In this document: positions 36,727-46,378 of the stretch, piece after piece
How positions within the stretch are numbered: position 1 is the stretch's first letter
How the letters are laid out: each line of letters begins with the position of its first letter
From: Methylocystis sp. L43
GTDB taxonomy: Bacteria > Pseudomonadota > Alphaproteobacteria > Rhizobiales > Beijerinckiaceae
DNA: 64,000 nt
Direction of reading: 5' to 3'
Assembly: GCF_015709525.1 (NCBI RefSeq)
Contig: NZ_JADNRA010000031.1
Span: forward strand, 153,369-217,368
Position numbers and translations under genes: made by a program
Notes under the pieces: model-generated
Told to the model about the DNA's origin: nothing
Seen by the model: the letters and a program-made list of their open reading frames with translations, nothing else
The model's database searches: none

Positions 36727-37755
36727 CGCCTTGCCGTAATGCTCATGCAGCGCGACATGGCTCATGCCGGCGCGCGGCAGATCCGATTTCTTCAATCGCT
36801 TGAAGAAGGGAATGAGCACGTCCTCGAAATTCGTCACCGTGTATTTTCCGCCGTGGCGATCGGCGACCCGCTCGGCGACATTGGCGAACAGCAGCGCCAG
36901 CGCCTTGAACAGGGCCGGATGGGTGATCTGCTCATCGGCGTTGTGCAATCCGAGACCGTGCCGGCAGGCGCGCAAATAGGCGTTAAGCACCGCATAAACT
37001 TCCTCGGCCCGCGCGTCGACGAAGGCGCCCTTGATCGAGCGCAGCGCGGCGTTGAAGGTGACGCGTGAAATCGTGCCCTTGCGCCGCTCCGCTGGGCTGA
37101 GCAGCCCCTTGAGAGCGCTGTCCTCGCGTGTGTGAAAAAGATCGAAGACGTCGTGCAGCAGCGCGTCGGCTTTCGTCTCGACTTCCGAGAGGCGGCGGAT
37201 GTCGAGCAACAGCTCATTGGGCACCGGCCGCTGCTTGGTGTTGATGTCCATGAACAGCCGGCATTCTTCCGAACGCTTCAGCTTGTTGTAGATCACCACG
37301 GGGACGTCGACCGCATGCTTCGCCAGTTTGAAGCCGAAGATGCGGTGCTGTCCGTCGATAATCAGGAAGGCGCGGGGGTCCTGCCGGAATGTCAGGGTTC
37401 CGGCGGCGCGGTCATAATGCATATGCGCGCGCGACTGCGCCGACAGCACGACGGCGCCCGGAACCGTGCCGAATCCGGCGTCGATATATTTGGCGATTGA
37501 AGTGGCGCGCTTTGGATCCAGCAGGCGCTGGAAGCCCTCTTCCGGATTCTCGACCCTCGGTTCGACCGTGCAGGTTTCGGCGAGCAGGCTGCTCGGCAGC
37601 ACCAGCGCGTAAAAGCGGTGCTTGCCCTGGGAGACGAGTTGCGCCGGCGCGCTGATTGACGTTTTGCCGGCGGCGGAAGCGGAGGAGCGATATTCGGCCC
37701 CTTCGTCCGCCAGGGGGGCGGACTCAGCGATGTCGCTATGCGTGTCCCGATCCAT
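36685..37755 (-). CDS. Orphan DGQHR-domain (DndB-like) protein
   Basis: A 356-residue protein with the diagnostic FLIIDGQHRIFGF motif near the middle, followed by VPVVIYNKL and LFMDINTKQRPVPNELLLDI. The DGQHR family includes DndB, the regulator of phosphorothioate DNA modification, and related proteins of DNA-modification and phage-defence loci. No dnd, dpd or other modification gene is beside it: its neighbours are a glycosyltransferase and an ABC-F ATPase. A 7-bp-arm inverted repeat lies 19 bases before the start codon. Function here is open. Confidence 0.85.
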   Translation of the reverse strand: MDRDTHSDIAESAPLADEGAEYRSSASAAGKTSISAPAQLVSQGKHRFYALVLPSSLLAETCTVEPRVENPEEGFQRLLDPKRATSIAKYIDAGFGTVPGAVVLSAQSRAHMHYDRAAGTLTFRQDPRAFLIIDGQHRIFGFKLAKHAVDVPVVIYNKLKRSEECRLFMDINTKQRPVPNELLLDIRRLSEVETKADALLHDVFDLFHTREDSALKGLLSPAERRKGTISRVTFNAALRSIKGAFVDARAEEVYAVLNAYLRACRHGLGLHNADEQITHPALFKALALLFANVAERVADRHGGKYTVTNFEDVLIPFFKRLKKSDLPRAGMSHVALHEHYGKALSAGFLIKQWLFS

Positions 37756-37773
37756 GTTCTGATCCCTCGGAAG

Positions 37774-37794
37774 CGTGAACTTTCAGCGTTCACG
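37774..37794. promoter_or_regulatory. Inverted repeat just upstream of the DGQHR gene
   Basis: CGTGAAC and GTTCACG flank a seven-base spacer, 19 bases before the ATG at 37755. No T-run follows on the minus strand, so an operator or mRNA hairpin is more likely than a terminator. DndB-type proteins can autoregulate, which makes this a candidate site. Confidence 0.45.
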
Positions 37795-37895
37795 ACAGCT
37801 GACTCGACGAATCGACCGGCACTCGGACGAAGACGCTAAGCGGGAAAAGAGTCAGGAGCAAGACGGGTTGACAGCGGGAGGCGGGTCACCTGCCG

Positions 37896-39518
37896 TCAGC
37901 TACGGAGGCCGGGCGCCTCATGGCCCGTGCGCGCCACATATTCCGTGTAGCCGCCGCCATAAACGTGAACGCCGTCGGGCGTCAGTTCCAGCACCCGATT
38001 GGATAGCGCGGCCAGGAAGTGACGATCGTGCGAGACGAACAGCATGGCGCCCTCATATTGCGACAGCGCCGTGATGAGCATCTCCTTGGTCGCAAGGTCC
38101 AGATGGTTCGTGGGTTCGTCCAGCACGAGAAAGTTCGGCGGGTCGTAAAGCATTTTCGCCATGACGAGTCGCGCTTTCTCGCCGCCCGACAACACCCGGC
38201 ATTTCTTCTCCACATCGTCGCCGGAGAAGCCGAAGCAGCCGGCCAGCGTGCGCAGCGAACCCTGTCCTGCCTGAGGGAACGAGTCCTCCAGCGACTGGAA
38301 CACGGTGCGCTCGCCATCGAGCAACTCCATCGCGTGCTGCGCAAAATACCCCATTTTCACGCTGCCGCCCTGGGCGACGGCGCCGTCGTCCGGCAGCGAG
38401 GAGCCCGCCACCAATTTCAGCAGCGTCGACTTGCCCGCGCCGTTGACGCCCATGACGCACCACCGCTCATTGCGGCGCACTTGAAAATTCAGTCCCTCGT
38501 AAATTCTCCGCGCGCCGTAGCTCTTGTGCACGTTCTTCAGGGTGATCACGTCGTCGCCGGAGCGCGGCGCTGGCGGGAATTCGAACAAAACCGTCTGGCG
38601 GCGCCTGGGCGGCTCGACCCTGTCGATCTTCTCGAGCTTCTTCACGCGGCTCTGCACTTGCGCGGCGTGCGATGCGCGCGCCTTGAACCGCTCGATAAAC
38701 TTGATTTCCTTGGCGAGCATCGCCTGCTGACGCTCGAATTGCGCCTGCGCCTGCTTCTCGTTCTGCGCGCGTTGTTGCTCGTAGAACACGTAATTGCCCG
38801 AATAGGTGGTCAACGCGCCGCCGTCGATTTCCACGATCTTGGTGACGATGCGGTTCATGAACTCGCGGTCGTGCGACGTCATCAGCAGCACGCCCTCATA
38901 GGCTTTAAGGAACTCCTCCAGCCAGATCAGGCTCTCCAAGTCGAGATGGTTGCTCGGCTCGTCGAGAAGCATGGCGTCGGGGCGCATGATGAGGATGCGG
39001 GCGAGCGCCACGCGCATTTTCCATCCGCCCGACAGCGCGCCGACGTCGCCGTCCATCATCTCCTGAGTGAAACTCAGGCCCGCGAGGATTTCGCGCGCGC
39101 GGCCTTCCAGGGCGTAGCCGTCGAGTTCCTCGAAGCGCCCCTGCACCTCGCCGTAACGCTCGATGATTTCTTCCATGTCGTCCGCCCGGTCAGGATCGAC
39201 CATGGCGTCCTCGAGCTGCTTCAGCTCGGACGCCACCGCGCTGACCGGACCCGCGCCGTCCATCACCTCGGACACGGCGCTGCGGCCAGACATCTCGCCG
39301 ACGTCCTGATTGAAGTAGCCGATGGTCACGCCCCGATCGACGGCCACCTGGCCCTCGTCGGGATGCTCCTGTCCCGTAATCATGCGGAAAAGCGTCGTCT
39401 TGCCGGCCCCATTGGGGCCGACGAGGCCGACTCTCTCGCCCTTAAGCAGCGTCGCGGAGGCGTCGATGAAGAGGATCTGATGACCGTTCTGTTTGCCGAT
39501 GTTTTCGAGACGAATCAT
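37896..39518 (-). CDS. ABC-F family ATPase (Uup/EttA-like)
   Basis: A 540-residue protein with two ABC ATPase domains in tandem and no membrane segment. Walker A motifs are GPNGAGKTTLF and GVNGAGKSTLL; signatures are LSGGWKMRVALA and LSGGEKARLVMA; both Walker B segments read LDEP(S/T)NHLDL. The linker between them is the charged coiled region QNEKQAQAQFERQQ. ABC-F proteins act on the ribosome. The ATG at 39518 matches the family start (MIRLENIGK); the frame extends 109 residues upstream without homology. Confidence 0.93.
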   Translation of the reverse strand: MIRLENIGKQNGHQILFIDASATLLKGERVGLVGPNGAGKTTLFRMITGQEHPDEGQVAVDRGVTIGYFNQDVGEMSGRSAVSEVMDGAGPVSAVASELKQLEDAMVDPDRADDMEEIIERYGEVQGRFEELDGYALEGRAREILAGLSFTQEMMDGDVGALSGGWKMRVALARILIMRPDAMLLDEPSNHLDLESLIWLEEFLKAYEGVLLMTSHDREFMNRIVTKIVEIDGGALTTYSGNYVFYEQQRAQNEKQAQAQFERQQAMLAKEIKFIERFKARASHAAQVQSRVKKLEKIDRVEPPRRRQTVLFEFPPAPRSGDDVITLKNVHKSYGARRIYEGLNFQVRRNERWCVMGVNGAGKSTLLKLVAGSSLPDDGAVAQGGSVKMGYFAQHAMELLDGERTVFQSLEDSFPQAGQGSLRTLAGCFGFSGDDVEKKCRVLSGGEKARLVMAKMLYDPPNFLVLDEPTNHLDLATKEMLITALSQYEGAMLFVSHDRHFLAALSNRVLELTPDGVHVYGGGYTEYVARTGHEAPGLRS

Positions 39519-39693
39519 GTGTGCAGGGGGCCCGGAAAGGAAGTTTGGGTAGCCATTAGGCCATGCGGCGCGCCAGCGGAAGAGCATTCCCGAATCGCAA
39601 GCCGTCTCGGCTAAGCTTCGACGGAAGCGTCCGCTCAGGGTCAAAATCGTGAACCGCGGGGCGAGGGCGGCGCTGCTTACTCGCGGCGCGATT

Positions 39694-40407
39694 TCAATCG
39701 CTCGTTCGCGAGGACCAGGTCGCGTGCGAGACGCCGGCGAGGGCGGCGAGCGCGTCGACCACCGCGTCAAGCTGTCCGCCCGTTGCGCTCGACGTCGCGA
39801 GCGTCGCGACGATCTCCACGTCGTCTTCACGTTCGTTCTCAGCAATGTCCTGGATCGGATAAGAGGCGGCTTCGAGCCGCTCGATCAAAGTGTCCCGAAT
39901 GGCGTCGCGTCGGGCGCCGCTCGTGGTGACGCGGACTTCATAGATCGCTTCCGTCGCGGTTTCGTCGATCGGCGTACGTTCGATCAGACGCACGAGCGGT
40001 CGAAGGATCGTGTTGCCGGCGAGCACGAAACCCGCGAGCAATAAGGCTTCCGCCGGGCGATCGGCGCCGGCGAAGCCGCCCGTCACCGCCGAGCACCAGA
40101 CGGTCGCCGCCGTGCTCAGTCCGCGGATATTCATGCCTTCCTTGATGATCACGCCGGCGCCGAGAAAGCCGACGCCCGACGCCACATAGGCCAGCACCTG
40201 GGTCGCGCCCTGATTGCCCATGAGCCGCATGCCGAGGTCGACGAAAGCGGACGCGCCGAGCGCGACGAGAGCGTTAATCCGCAACCCGGCGGTGCGTTGC
40301 CGATACTGGCGCTCCGCGCCGATCGCGGTCCCGAGAACGAACGCCACGAGCAGCGACACAAACGTATTGAGAATTTCCGCGCTGTCGAAATTTGCAATGG
40401 CGTTCAT
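39694..40407 (-). CDS. MgtC/SapB-family membrane protein
   Basis: A 237-residue protein with four to five N-terminal hydrophobic helices and the MgtC signature: LGTAIGAERQYRQRTAGLRINALVALGAS, VLAYVASGVGFLGAGVI and RGLSTAATVWCSAVTGG. A C-terminal ACT-like domain of about 80 residues follows (YEVRVTTSGARRDAIRDTL). MgtC proteins modulate magnesium homeostasis and ATP synthase activity in some bacteria; the role here is not shown. No Mg-ATPase gene is adjacent. Confidence 0.88.
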   Translation of the reverse strand: MNAIANFDSAEILNTFVSLLVAFVLGTAIGAERQYRQRTAGLRINALVALGASAFVDLGMRLMGNQGATQVLAYVASGVGFLGAGVIIKEGMNIRGLSTAATVWCSAVTGGFAGADRPAEALLLAGFVLAGNTILRPLVRLIERTPIDETATEAIYEVRVTTSGARRDAIRDTLIERLEAASYPIQDIAENEREDDVEIVATLATSSATGGQLDAVVDALAALAGVSHATWSSRTSD

Positions 40408-40713
40408 GGTCTAAATCCACCGGCGTTCCGCTGTTTGGCTTATAGAAGCCGGGACGAAGCTTGTCGCGGCCGACGCCGCGATCTCGCGGAAAGTTGACCC
40501 TGAGGCGACGCTCCTGTATGAAGACTGCGCTGCGCCGCAGCATGAGGCGCTCCAGCCGCGTAGGTTGACGTTTTCGTCGACGAGCTGTCGAGCGCCCCCT
40601 TTTCCCACGCCGAGGCCCGTTACGCGGGGCCGACTCTTTTTTGGTCCTGAGCTGGCGCTCTCCTCGCCGGTCCTCGTGGCTCGAATCGACAACTGAAAGC
40701 AACAACTGAAGTG
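40408..40713. promoter_or_regulatory. 306-bp spacer between mgtC-like gene and rhlE
   Basis: A divergent region that must hold both promoters. It leaves an unusually long potential 5' leader for the RNA helicase gene, as often seen for cold-inducible helicases, but I see no definite cold-shock motif or stable hairpin. A 16-codon ATG frame near 40518 has no protein-like features. Confidence 0.4.
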
Positions 40714-42042
40714 ATGACATTCTCCGATCTCGGCTTGAACGAGATCCTGCTCCGCGCGCTTGAGCGCGAAGGCTACACAACTCCCACCCCGGTCCAAGCG
40801 CAGGCGATTCCCGCGCTTCTGCAAGGTCGCGACCTTCTCGGCGTGGCCCAGACCGGCACCGGCAAGACGGCGGCTTTCGCTCTGCCGATCCTGCACCGGC
40901 TGCTCGCCGATAAGCGGCGCCCGGCGCCCAACACGGCGCGCGCGCTGATTCTCGCGCCGACGCGCGAACTCGCGGCGCAGATCGCCGACAGTTTCCGCTC
41001 TTACGGCCATTTCTTTCGCCCAAGCGTCGGCGTCATCGTCGGCGGCGTGTCGCATCGTCCGCAAAATGAAATGCTGGCGCGCGGCCTCGACGTTCTGGTG
41101 GCGACGCCCGGGCGTCTGCTCGATCATCTCGGCAGCGGCCGTTTGAAGCTGGGGACGACCGAAGTGCTCGTTCTCGACGAAGCCGACCATATGCTCGATC
41201 TCGGATTTATCGTTCCGATCCGCCAGATCGTCGCGAAATTGCCCAAGCAACGGCAGACGCTGCTGTTCTCGGCGACGATGCCGCGCGAGATCTCCGCGCT
41301 CGCGGACGACATGCTGCGCGATCCGACGAAAGTCTCGGTGACGCCGGCGGCGACCACCGCCGAGCGTGTCGCGCAACATGTCTATCTCGTCTCGGGCGGC
41401 GCCAAGCGCGACCTGCTCGTCGAACTGTTGAACGACCGCGAGATTTCGCGCGCGATCGTGTTTACGCGCACCAAGCGCGGCGCCGATCGCGTCGCGCAGC
41501 ATCTGGAGAGCGCCGGCGTCGGCGCCGACGCGATCCACGGCAACAAGAGCCAGAGCCAGCGGCTGCGCGCCCTAGACGGTTTCCGCAAGGGCCGTACGCG
41601 GGTGCTTGTCGCGACCGATATCGCCGCGCGCGGCATCGACGTCGACGGCGTGACGCATGTCGTCAATTTCGAATTGCCGGAAGTCGCGGAAGCATATGTG
41701 CATCGCATCGGCCGCACTGCGCGGGCCGGCGCGACCGGTCAGGCGATTTCGCTCTGCGACAATGGCGAGCGGCCGTTGCTGCGCGCGATCGAGAAGCTGA
41801 CGCGTCAGACGCTTGAATTCACTGACCGGCGCGCCGAAGGCGCCCGCCAGGATGACGGCGACTCCGCGCGCCCGGCGCCGAAGAGGCCGAATTCGCCGGC
41901 GCCGCATCGCAACGGCGCGCAGCATCCGCGGCGCGAGGGACAGCGTCCCGCGGCAAAGCGACCGGGCGCCTCTTTCAATGGACAGAAGCGCCCCGCAAAT
42001 GGCGGCGCGCGTCATAAGCAGGCGAACCGTCCGCAGGTTTAA
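40714..42042 (+). CDS. rhlE: DEAD-box RNA helicase RhlE-like
   Basis: A 442-residue ATP-dependent RNA helicase. The Q-motif ([12 protein letters not shown]...TPTPVQ), Walker [31 protein letters not shown] (DEAD box), [27 protein letters not shown] and [10 protein letters not shown] are all present in order. The C-terminal 70 residues are basic and Arg/Pro-rich, as in RhlE. ATG 40714 directly follows a GTG at 40711 in the same frame; the ATG is taken as the start. Confidence 0.92.
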   Translation: MTFSDLGLNEILLRALEREGYTTPTPVQAQAIPALLQGRDLLGVAQTGTGKTAAFALPILHRLLADKRRPAPNTARALILAPTRELAAQIADSFRSYGHFFRPSVGVIVGGVSHRPQNEMLARGLDVLVATPGRLLDHLGSGRLKLGTTEVLVLDEADHMLDLGFIVPIRQIVAKLPKQRQTLLFSATMPREISALADDMLRDPTKVSVTPAATTAERVAQHVYLVSGGAKRDLLVELLNDREISRAIVFTRTKRGADRVAQHLESAGVGADAIHGNKSQSQRLRALDGFRKGRTRVLVATDIAARGIDVDGVTHVVNFELPEVAEAYVHRIGRTARAGATGQAISLCDNGERPLLRAIEKLTRQTLEFTDRRAEGARQDDGDSARPAPKRPNSPAPHRNGAQHPRREGQRPAAKRPGASFNGQKRPANGGARHKQANRPQV

Positions 42043-42078
42043 CGCTATAGTCATGGCCGCTTCGAATCGAGGGCGGCC

Positions 42079-43545
42079 ATGATCTACGATCTTCTCATTG
42101 TCGGCGGCGGGATCAACGGCTGCGCCATTGCTCGTGACGCCGCCGGCCGCGGCCTCGCCGTCAGGCTTGTCGAGCAGGGCGATCTCGCGCAAGGCACGTC
42201 GTCCGCGTCGACGAAGCTCATCCATGGCGGTCTGCGCTATCTCGAGCTCTATGAATTTCGACTCGTGCATGAAGCGCTGGCCGAACGCGAACTGCTGCTC
42301 GCCGCCGCGCCGCACATCATCTGGCCGTTAAAATTCGTCCTGCCCTATGAGAAGGGGCTGCGGCCCGTCTGGCTGCTGCGTCTCGGACTTTTCATTTACG
42401 ACCATCTTGCGCGCCGCAAGCGCCTCGAAGCCTCGCATATGGTGAGGCTTTCGCAGGATGCGCTTGGCGCGCCGCTGCGCGACGCTTACCGCGTCGGCTT
42501 CACTTACGCTGATTGCTGGGTGGACGATTCGCGCCTCGTTGTGTTGAACGCGCGCGACGCGGCGGAACGCGGCGCGACGATCAGCGTTGGCGCAAGGCTT
42601 GTTCACGCAGCGCGACAGGGCGACCGCTGGCGGGCGACGCTCGCGGACGGCGAGACGATTCAAACGCGCACGCTGGTCAATGCCGCCGGCCCCTGGGTCT
42701 CGCAGGTGATCGAAGACGCGCTGCGCATCCCTTCACGCAAACATGTGCGGCTCGTGAAGGGCTCGCATCTCGTTCTGAGAAAGTTCTTCGAAGGCGCGCA
42801 CGCCTATATTTTGCAGAACCCCGACGGGCGCATTGTCTTTGCGATCCCCTATGAGCGCGAGTTCACGCTCATAGGCACCACGGACGTCTCCTATGAAGGT
42901 CCGCCCGGCGCCGTGGCGATCAGCGACGCAGAGACGGACTATCTGCTTAATTCGCTCAACCATTTCTTGCGCGTTCCTGCGACCCGCGACGATATCGTGT
43001 CGAGCTACGCGGGGCTTCGGCCGCTCTACGACGACGGGGCGCTGAAAGCTTCGGTCGTGACGCGTGACTATGCTTTCGATCTTGATGCGCCGGAAGACGC
43101 GGCGGCGTCGCTGTCGATTTTCGGCGGCAAGATCACGACGGCGCGCCGGCTCGCCGAACATGCGCTGAGCGAACTCTCGCGCTTTCTTCCCGCGCATGGC
43201 GAGGCCTGGACGGCGGACGCGATCTTTCCCGGCGGCGACATGCCGGAGGGCTTCGAGAGCTTTCTTGCCGATCTCAAACGCGACAAGCCCTTTTTAGGAG
43301 ATGCGTTGGCGCTGCGCCTTGCGCGCGCCTATGGAACGCGAGTCGTCGATATATTGAAGGATGCGCGGAAGTTGAGCGATCTTGGCCGCGACTTCGGCTG
43401 CGGCCTGACCGAGGCGGAGATCGCCTATCTGCGCGAAAAAGAAAGGGCGCGGACCGCTGCCGACATTCTCTGGCGCCGCTCCAAGCTCGGTCTTCATATG
43501 AGCGACGCGCAGCAACAGGCGTTGCGGGAGTTTATCGGCGCCTGA
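42079..43545 (+). CDS. glpD: Aerobic glycerol-3-phosphate dehydrogenase
   Basis: A 488-residue membrane-associated flavoprotein that oxidises glycerol-3-phosphate to dihydroxyacetone phosphate and passes electrons to quinone. It has the N-terminal FAD loop IVGGGINGCAIARDAAGRG, the GTSSASTKLIHGGLRYLE signature, GTTDVSYEG and the FGGKITTARRLAE segment. Length is normal for GlpD. No glpK or glpF is beside it. A GC-rich palindromic element begins directly after its stop codon. Confidence 0.94.
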   Translation: MIYDLLIVGGGINGCAIARDAAGRGLAVRLVEQGDLAQGTSSASTKLIHGGLRYLELYEFRLVHEALAERELLLAAAPHIIWPLKFVLPYEKGLRPVWLLRLGLFIYDHLARRKRLEASHMVRLSQDALGAPLRDAYRVGFTYADCWVDDSRLVVLNARDAAERGATISVGARLVHAARQGDRWRATLADGETIQTRTLVNAAGPWVSQVIEDALRIPSRKHVRLVKGSHLVLRKFFEGAHAYILQNPDGRIVFAIPYEREFTLIGTTDVSYEGPPGAVAISDAETDYLLNSLNHFLRVPATRDDIVSSYAGLRPLYDDGALKASVVTRDYAFDLDAPEDAAASLSIFGGKITTARRLAEHALSELSRFLPAHGEAWTADAIFPGGDMPEGFESFLADLKRDKPFLGDALALRLARAYGTRVVDILKDARKLSDLGRDFGCGLTEAEIAYLREKERARTAADILWRRSKLGLHMSDAQQQALREFIGA

Positions 43546-43690
43546 CCCCCCTCCCTGTCCCTCCCCCGCGGGAGAGGGGACCCCAGCGATCAGCTTTTCC
43601 CGAACGGGAGTCGCGCGGGCATGCGCGAAATGACGATGCGAGGCGCGGCCCGCTCCCTCTCCCGCGAAGCGGGGGAGGGTTGGGGAGGGG
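43546..43690. repeat. GC-rich palindromic repeat element, copy 1
   Basis: Begins CCCCCCTCCCTGTCCCTC and ends in the complementary GGTTGGGGAGGGGGC, giving long imperfect inverted arms with inner hairpins (CCGCGGGAGAGGGG; CCCTCTCCCGCG). It fills the gap between two convergent genes and can fold as a strong transcription stop. The same element occurs at 52009-52134. Confidence 0.8.
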
Positions 43691-43693
43691 GCG

Positions 43694-45433
43694 TCATTCC
43701 CCAAGCGCCGCATGCGACTCGTTCACCGAAGCGCCGCCGTCGATCACGGTCTTCGCCAATCCGGGCGCGGCGATCGCGATATTTTCGGCAAAGAAGCGGG
43801 CGAGCGCGGCGTAGCGCGCCGCATTAGAATCGGATTCGCGTTGCGCGCGCTTCGCCCCCTTGACGAGTAGCGTCGCGCCGCGCGCGAGCGCGAAGAGGCG
43901 CAGATAGGGCGTCGCGCCGGCGAGCGCGTCGGCGAGTTCGGCTTTGGTGAGAAAAGCGCTCGCCTGCGCCAGCGCCTCGACGGTCTCGCGCAACGCCTCG
44001 CGTGAAACATCGGCTTCGCCAGCGATGGCGCGCATGTCGTCGATCTCGCGCGCGAGCGCCACGCCGTCGCCGCCGCGAATCTTGCGCGTCACGAGATCAA
44101 TCGCCTGAATGCCGTTGGTGCCTTCGTAGATGGCGCAGATGCGCGCGTCGCGCATGAGCTGGGCGACGCCGGTCTCCTCGATATAGCCCATGCCGCCAAA
44201 GACCTGCACCGCGAGCGACGTCGTCTCATTGGCGATATCGGTCGAAAACGCCTTGGCGACAGGCGTCAGGAGAGAGGCGCGTTCATGCGCCGCCGCCGCG
44301 CGCGCCGGATCGCTGTCGCGATGCGCGCGATCGATCGCGGCGGCCGTCTCGTAGCAGATCGCCCGCGCCGCCGCCGTTGAACTCGCCATGGTCAGCAGCA
44401 TGCGCGCGACGTCTGGATGCTCGATGATGGCGCTCGTCTCCTTGGCGCCGGGCGCGCGCCCCTGCTTGCGCTCGCGCGCGTATCCGAGCGCCTTTTGCGT
44501 CGCGCGTTCGGCGAGCGCCACGCCTTGCAGTCCGACCGAGAGGCGGGCGTTGTTCATCATCGTGAACATGCAGGCGAGGCCTTTGTTCTCCTCGCCAAGC
44601 AGATAGGCGACCGCGCCGCCCTCATCGCCATAGATCATGGTGCAGGTCGGCGAACCATGAATTCCGAGCTTGTGTTCGATGCCGGCGCACCGCACATCAT
44701 TGCGGCGCGTGAGGCCGCCCGTTTCGTCGGGCAGGAATTTCGGCGCCAGGAAAAGCGAAATGCCGCGCGTGCCGGGGGGAGCGTCGGGAAGACGCGCCAG
44801 GACGAGATGCACGATGTTCGGCGCAAGATCGTGCTCGCCATAGGTGATGAAGATCTTCTGACCGAAGAGTCGGTAGGAGCCGTCGGGCGCGCGTTCGGCG
44901 CGCGTGCGCATCAATCCGAGATCGGAGCCGGCGCCGGGCTCCGTCAGATTCATCGTCGCGGTCCATTCGCCGCTGACGATTCTGCGCAGATAGACGTCCT
45001 TCAGCGCGTCGCTCGCATGCGCCTCCATCGCCTCGATCGCGCCATGGCCGAGCAGCGGGCAGACGGCGAAAGCCATATTGGCGGCGTTCCAGATCTCCGT
45101 GCAGCCGGCGTTGAGCAGGGCAGGGAGATCCAGTCCGCCATAGTTCTCGCCCGCCGCGATGGCGTTCCAGCCGCCTTCCTGCCATTGCGCATAGGCCTCT
45201 CGCCAGCCGGGAGGCGTCGTGACGGGGCCATTGGCGTATGTCGCGCCCACGCGATCGCCGATCTGATCGAGCGGCAGCAGAACCTGTTCGGCGAATTTGG
45301 CCGCCTCGGCCAGCGTCTGTTCGGCGACGCCGTCGGCGAGATCGCGGTAGGCGCCGTCGGCCTCGATCGCGCCTTCGCCGGCCGCGAGGCGAAGCGCAAA
45401 AACAATGTCGTTGAGCGGCGCGCGGTAGGTCAT
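43694..45433 (-). CDS. Acyl-CoA dehydrogenase with C-terminal extension
   Basis: A 579-residue flavoenzyme. The acyl-CoA dehydrogenase core shows MNLTEPGAGSDLGLMRTRA, QVFGGMGYIEETGVAQLMRD and the catalytic-loop ICAIYEGTNGIQAIDLVTRKI. An N-terminal extension (residues 1-75) and a C-terminal domain of about 120 residues place it in the long acyl-CoA dehydrogenase group that includes DmdC-type enzymes. Electrons would go to ETF and then to the ETF:quinone oxidoreductase at 2.3-4.0 kb. The natural substrate is not determined. Confidence 0.88.
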   Translation of the reverse strand: MTYRAPLNDIVFALRLAAGEGAIEADGAYRDLADGVAEQTLAEAAKFAEQVLLPLDQIGDRVGATYANGPVTTPPGWREAYAQWQEGGWNAIAAGENYGGLDLPALLNAGCTEIWNAANMAFAVCPLLGHGAIEAMEAHASDALKDVYLRRIVSGEWTATMNLTEPGAGSDLGLMRTRAERAPDGSYRLFGQKIFITYGEHDLAPNIVHLVLARLPDAPPGTRGISLFLAPKFLPDETGGLTRRNDVRCAGIEHKLGIHGSPTCTMIYGDEGGAVAYLLGEENKGLACMFTMMNNARLSVGLQGVALAERATQKALGYARERKQGRAPGAKETSAIIEHPDVARMLLTMASSTAAARAICYETAAAIDRAHRDSDPARAAAAHERASLLTPVAKAFSTDIANETTSLAVQVFGGMGYIEETGVAQLMRDARICAIYEGTNGIQAIDLVTRKIRGGDGVALAREIDDMRAIAGEADVSREALRETVEALAQASAFLTKAELADALAGATPYLRLFALARGATLLVKGAKRAQRESDSNAARYAALARFFAENIAIAAPGLAKTVIDGGASVNESHAALGE

Positions 45434-45555
45434 CCGATTTTCTCCAATCCGAATCGTTGCACGGAATCTAGCGCGCCAGCGCGAACGCGCGGGCCATCTC
45501 CTCCATGTGCGTCAAAACGCATATTTCGCCTCATGGGTCCGGCATTCGCAGATGT

Positions 45556-46116
45556 ATGGGTAAGAAAGGGCGCTTCAATTACGAGGAGCGGGCGGCGGCG
45601 GCGCGCGCGGCGCATCAGGAAATCGGCCGCACTTTCGCGCGCCTCCAGAATCGCAATGACGAGGAAGATCCTGCGACGATCGCCTGGAAGGCGGCGATCG
45701 CGCGCTTTCATGACGCATTGCGCCTCGCCTATCCGGGTGATTTCGGAGAGGATCTCGAACGACTGAAAGCAGGCGACGCGCGGGGACTCGAGGGCGTGAT
45801 TCGCTTTCTTGAAGCCGATCCGATGTTTTTCGGCTCTGGCTACGCCAAGGCCGATCTCATTCGTTTCATCAACCGCATGGCGCTGACCGAGCATCAGGCG
45901 AAGCGCCTGCGCGCGGTTGCTCTCGCGATCGTCGAGCGGCGCGCGTCGCAGGAGTTTCGGCGCTATTGCCGACTGGCCACAAAGGTCAATCACCCAGGCT
46001 TGCGAGAGGAGCTGCGGAGTCGAGCGGCGGGCGGCGATCCCGCCGTTGCGCGACGGGCGCGGTGGATGCTCGCCTATGTCGAATCGCCGCCTTGCGTGAG
46101 GCGCTCCGGCCGGTAA
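45556..46116 (+). CDS. Hypothetical soluble alpha-helical protein
   Basis: A 186-residue basic protein, predicted to be mostly helical, beginning MGKKGRFNYEERAAAARAAHQ. Conserved-looking blocks are AIARFHDALRLAYPGDFGEDLERL, GLEGVIRFLEADPMFFGSGYAKADLIRFINRM and RLRAVALAIVERRA. It looks like a genuine conserved protein, but I do not recognise a family. The frame extends upstream to 45505; the ATG at 45556 gives a more natural N-terminus. It precedes the FmdB-like gene on the same strand. Confidence 0.62.
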   Translation: MGKKGRFNYEERAAAARAAHQEIGRTFARLQNRNDEEDPATIAWKAAIARFHDALRLAYPGDFGEDLERLKAGDARGLEGVIRFLEADPMFFGSGYAKADLIRFINRMALTEHQAKRLRAVALAIVERRASQEFRRYCRLATKVNHPGLREELRSRAAGGDPAVARRARWMLAYVESPPCVRRSGR

Positions 46117-46153
46117 AATCGGCGGATCGTCAATTCGGCGGACCGAGGGACAA

Positions 46154-46378
46154 ATGCCGCTTTTCGCCTATCGCTGCAGTGACTGCGCGCATCAGTTCGA
46201 GACCCTGTCGCGTTTTGACGAGATTCCCGAGTGCCCCGCGTGCGGCGGCGCCCATGTCGAGCGCCAGTTGTCGCTGATCGCGCGTCCCGCCGCGGGCGGC
46301 GAGTCTGCGGAGAGCTGCGCCGCGATGGCGGGCGGGTCGCCCTGTCCGAGCTGCCCGGCGTTGGCGGGACAGGTGTGA
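46154..46378 (+). CDS. FmdB-family zinc ribbon protein
   Basis: A 74-residue protein starting MPLFAYRCSDCAHQFE with CxxC pairs CSDC and CPAC, the FmdB-type zinc ribbon, then a second Cys-rich end (CAAMAGGSPCPSCPAL). The family is named after a regulator-like protein linked to formamidase and amide genes in methylotrophs. It has a GAGGGAC ribosome binding site and overlaps the following hydrolase gene by four bases (GTGA). Confidence 0.85.
   Translation: MPLFAYRCSDCAHQFETLSRFDEIPECPACGGAHVERQLSLIARPAAGGESAESCAAMAGGSPCPSCPALAGQV

Noticed and set aside
38019..39614. Plus-strand frame of 531 codons opposite the ABC-F gene
   Set aside because: The ABC-F protein has both ATPase domains intact, so the opposite frame is a shadow.
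40518..40568. Short ATG frame of 16 codons upstream of rhlE, considered as a leader peptide
   Set aside because: No ribosome binding site, no attenuator-like hairpin after it, and composition typical of chance GC-rich frames.
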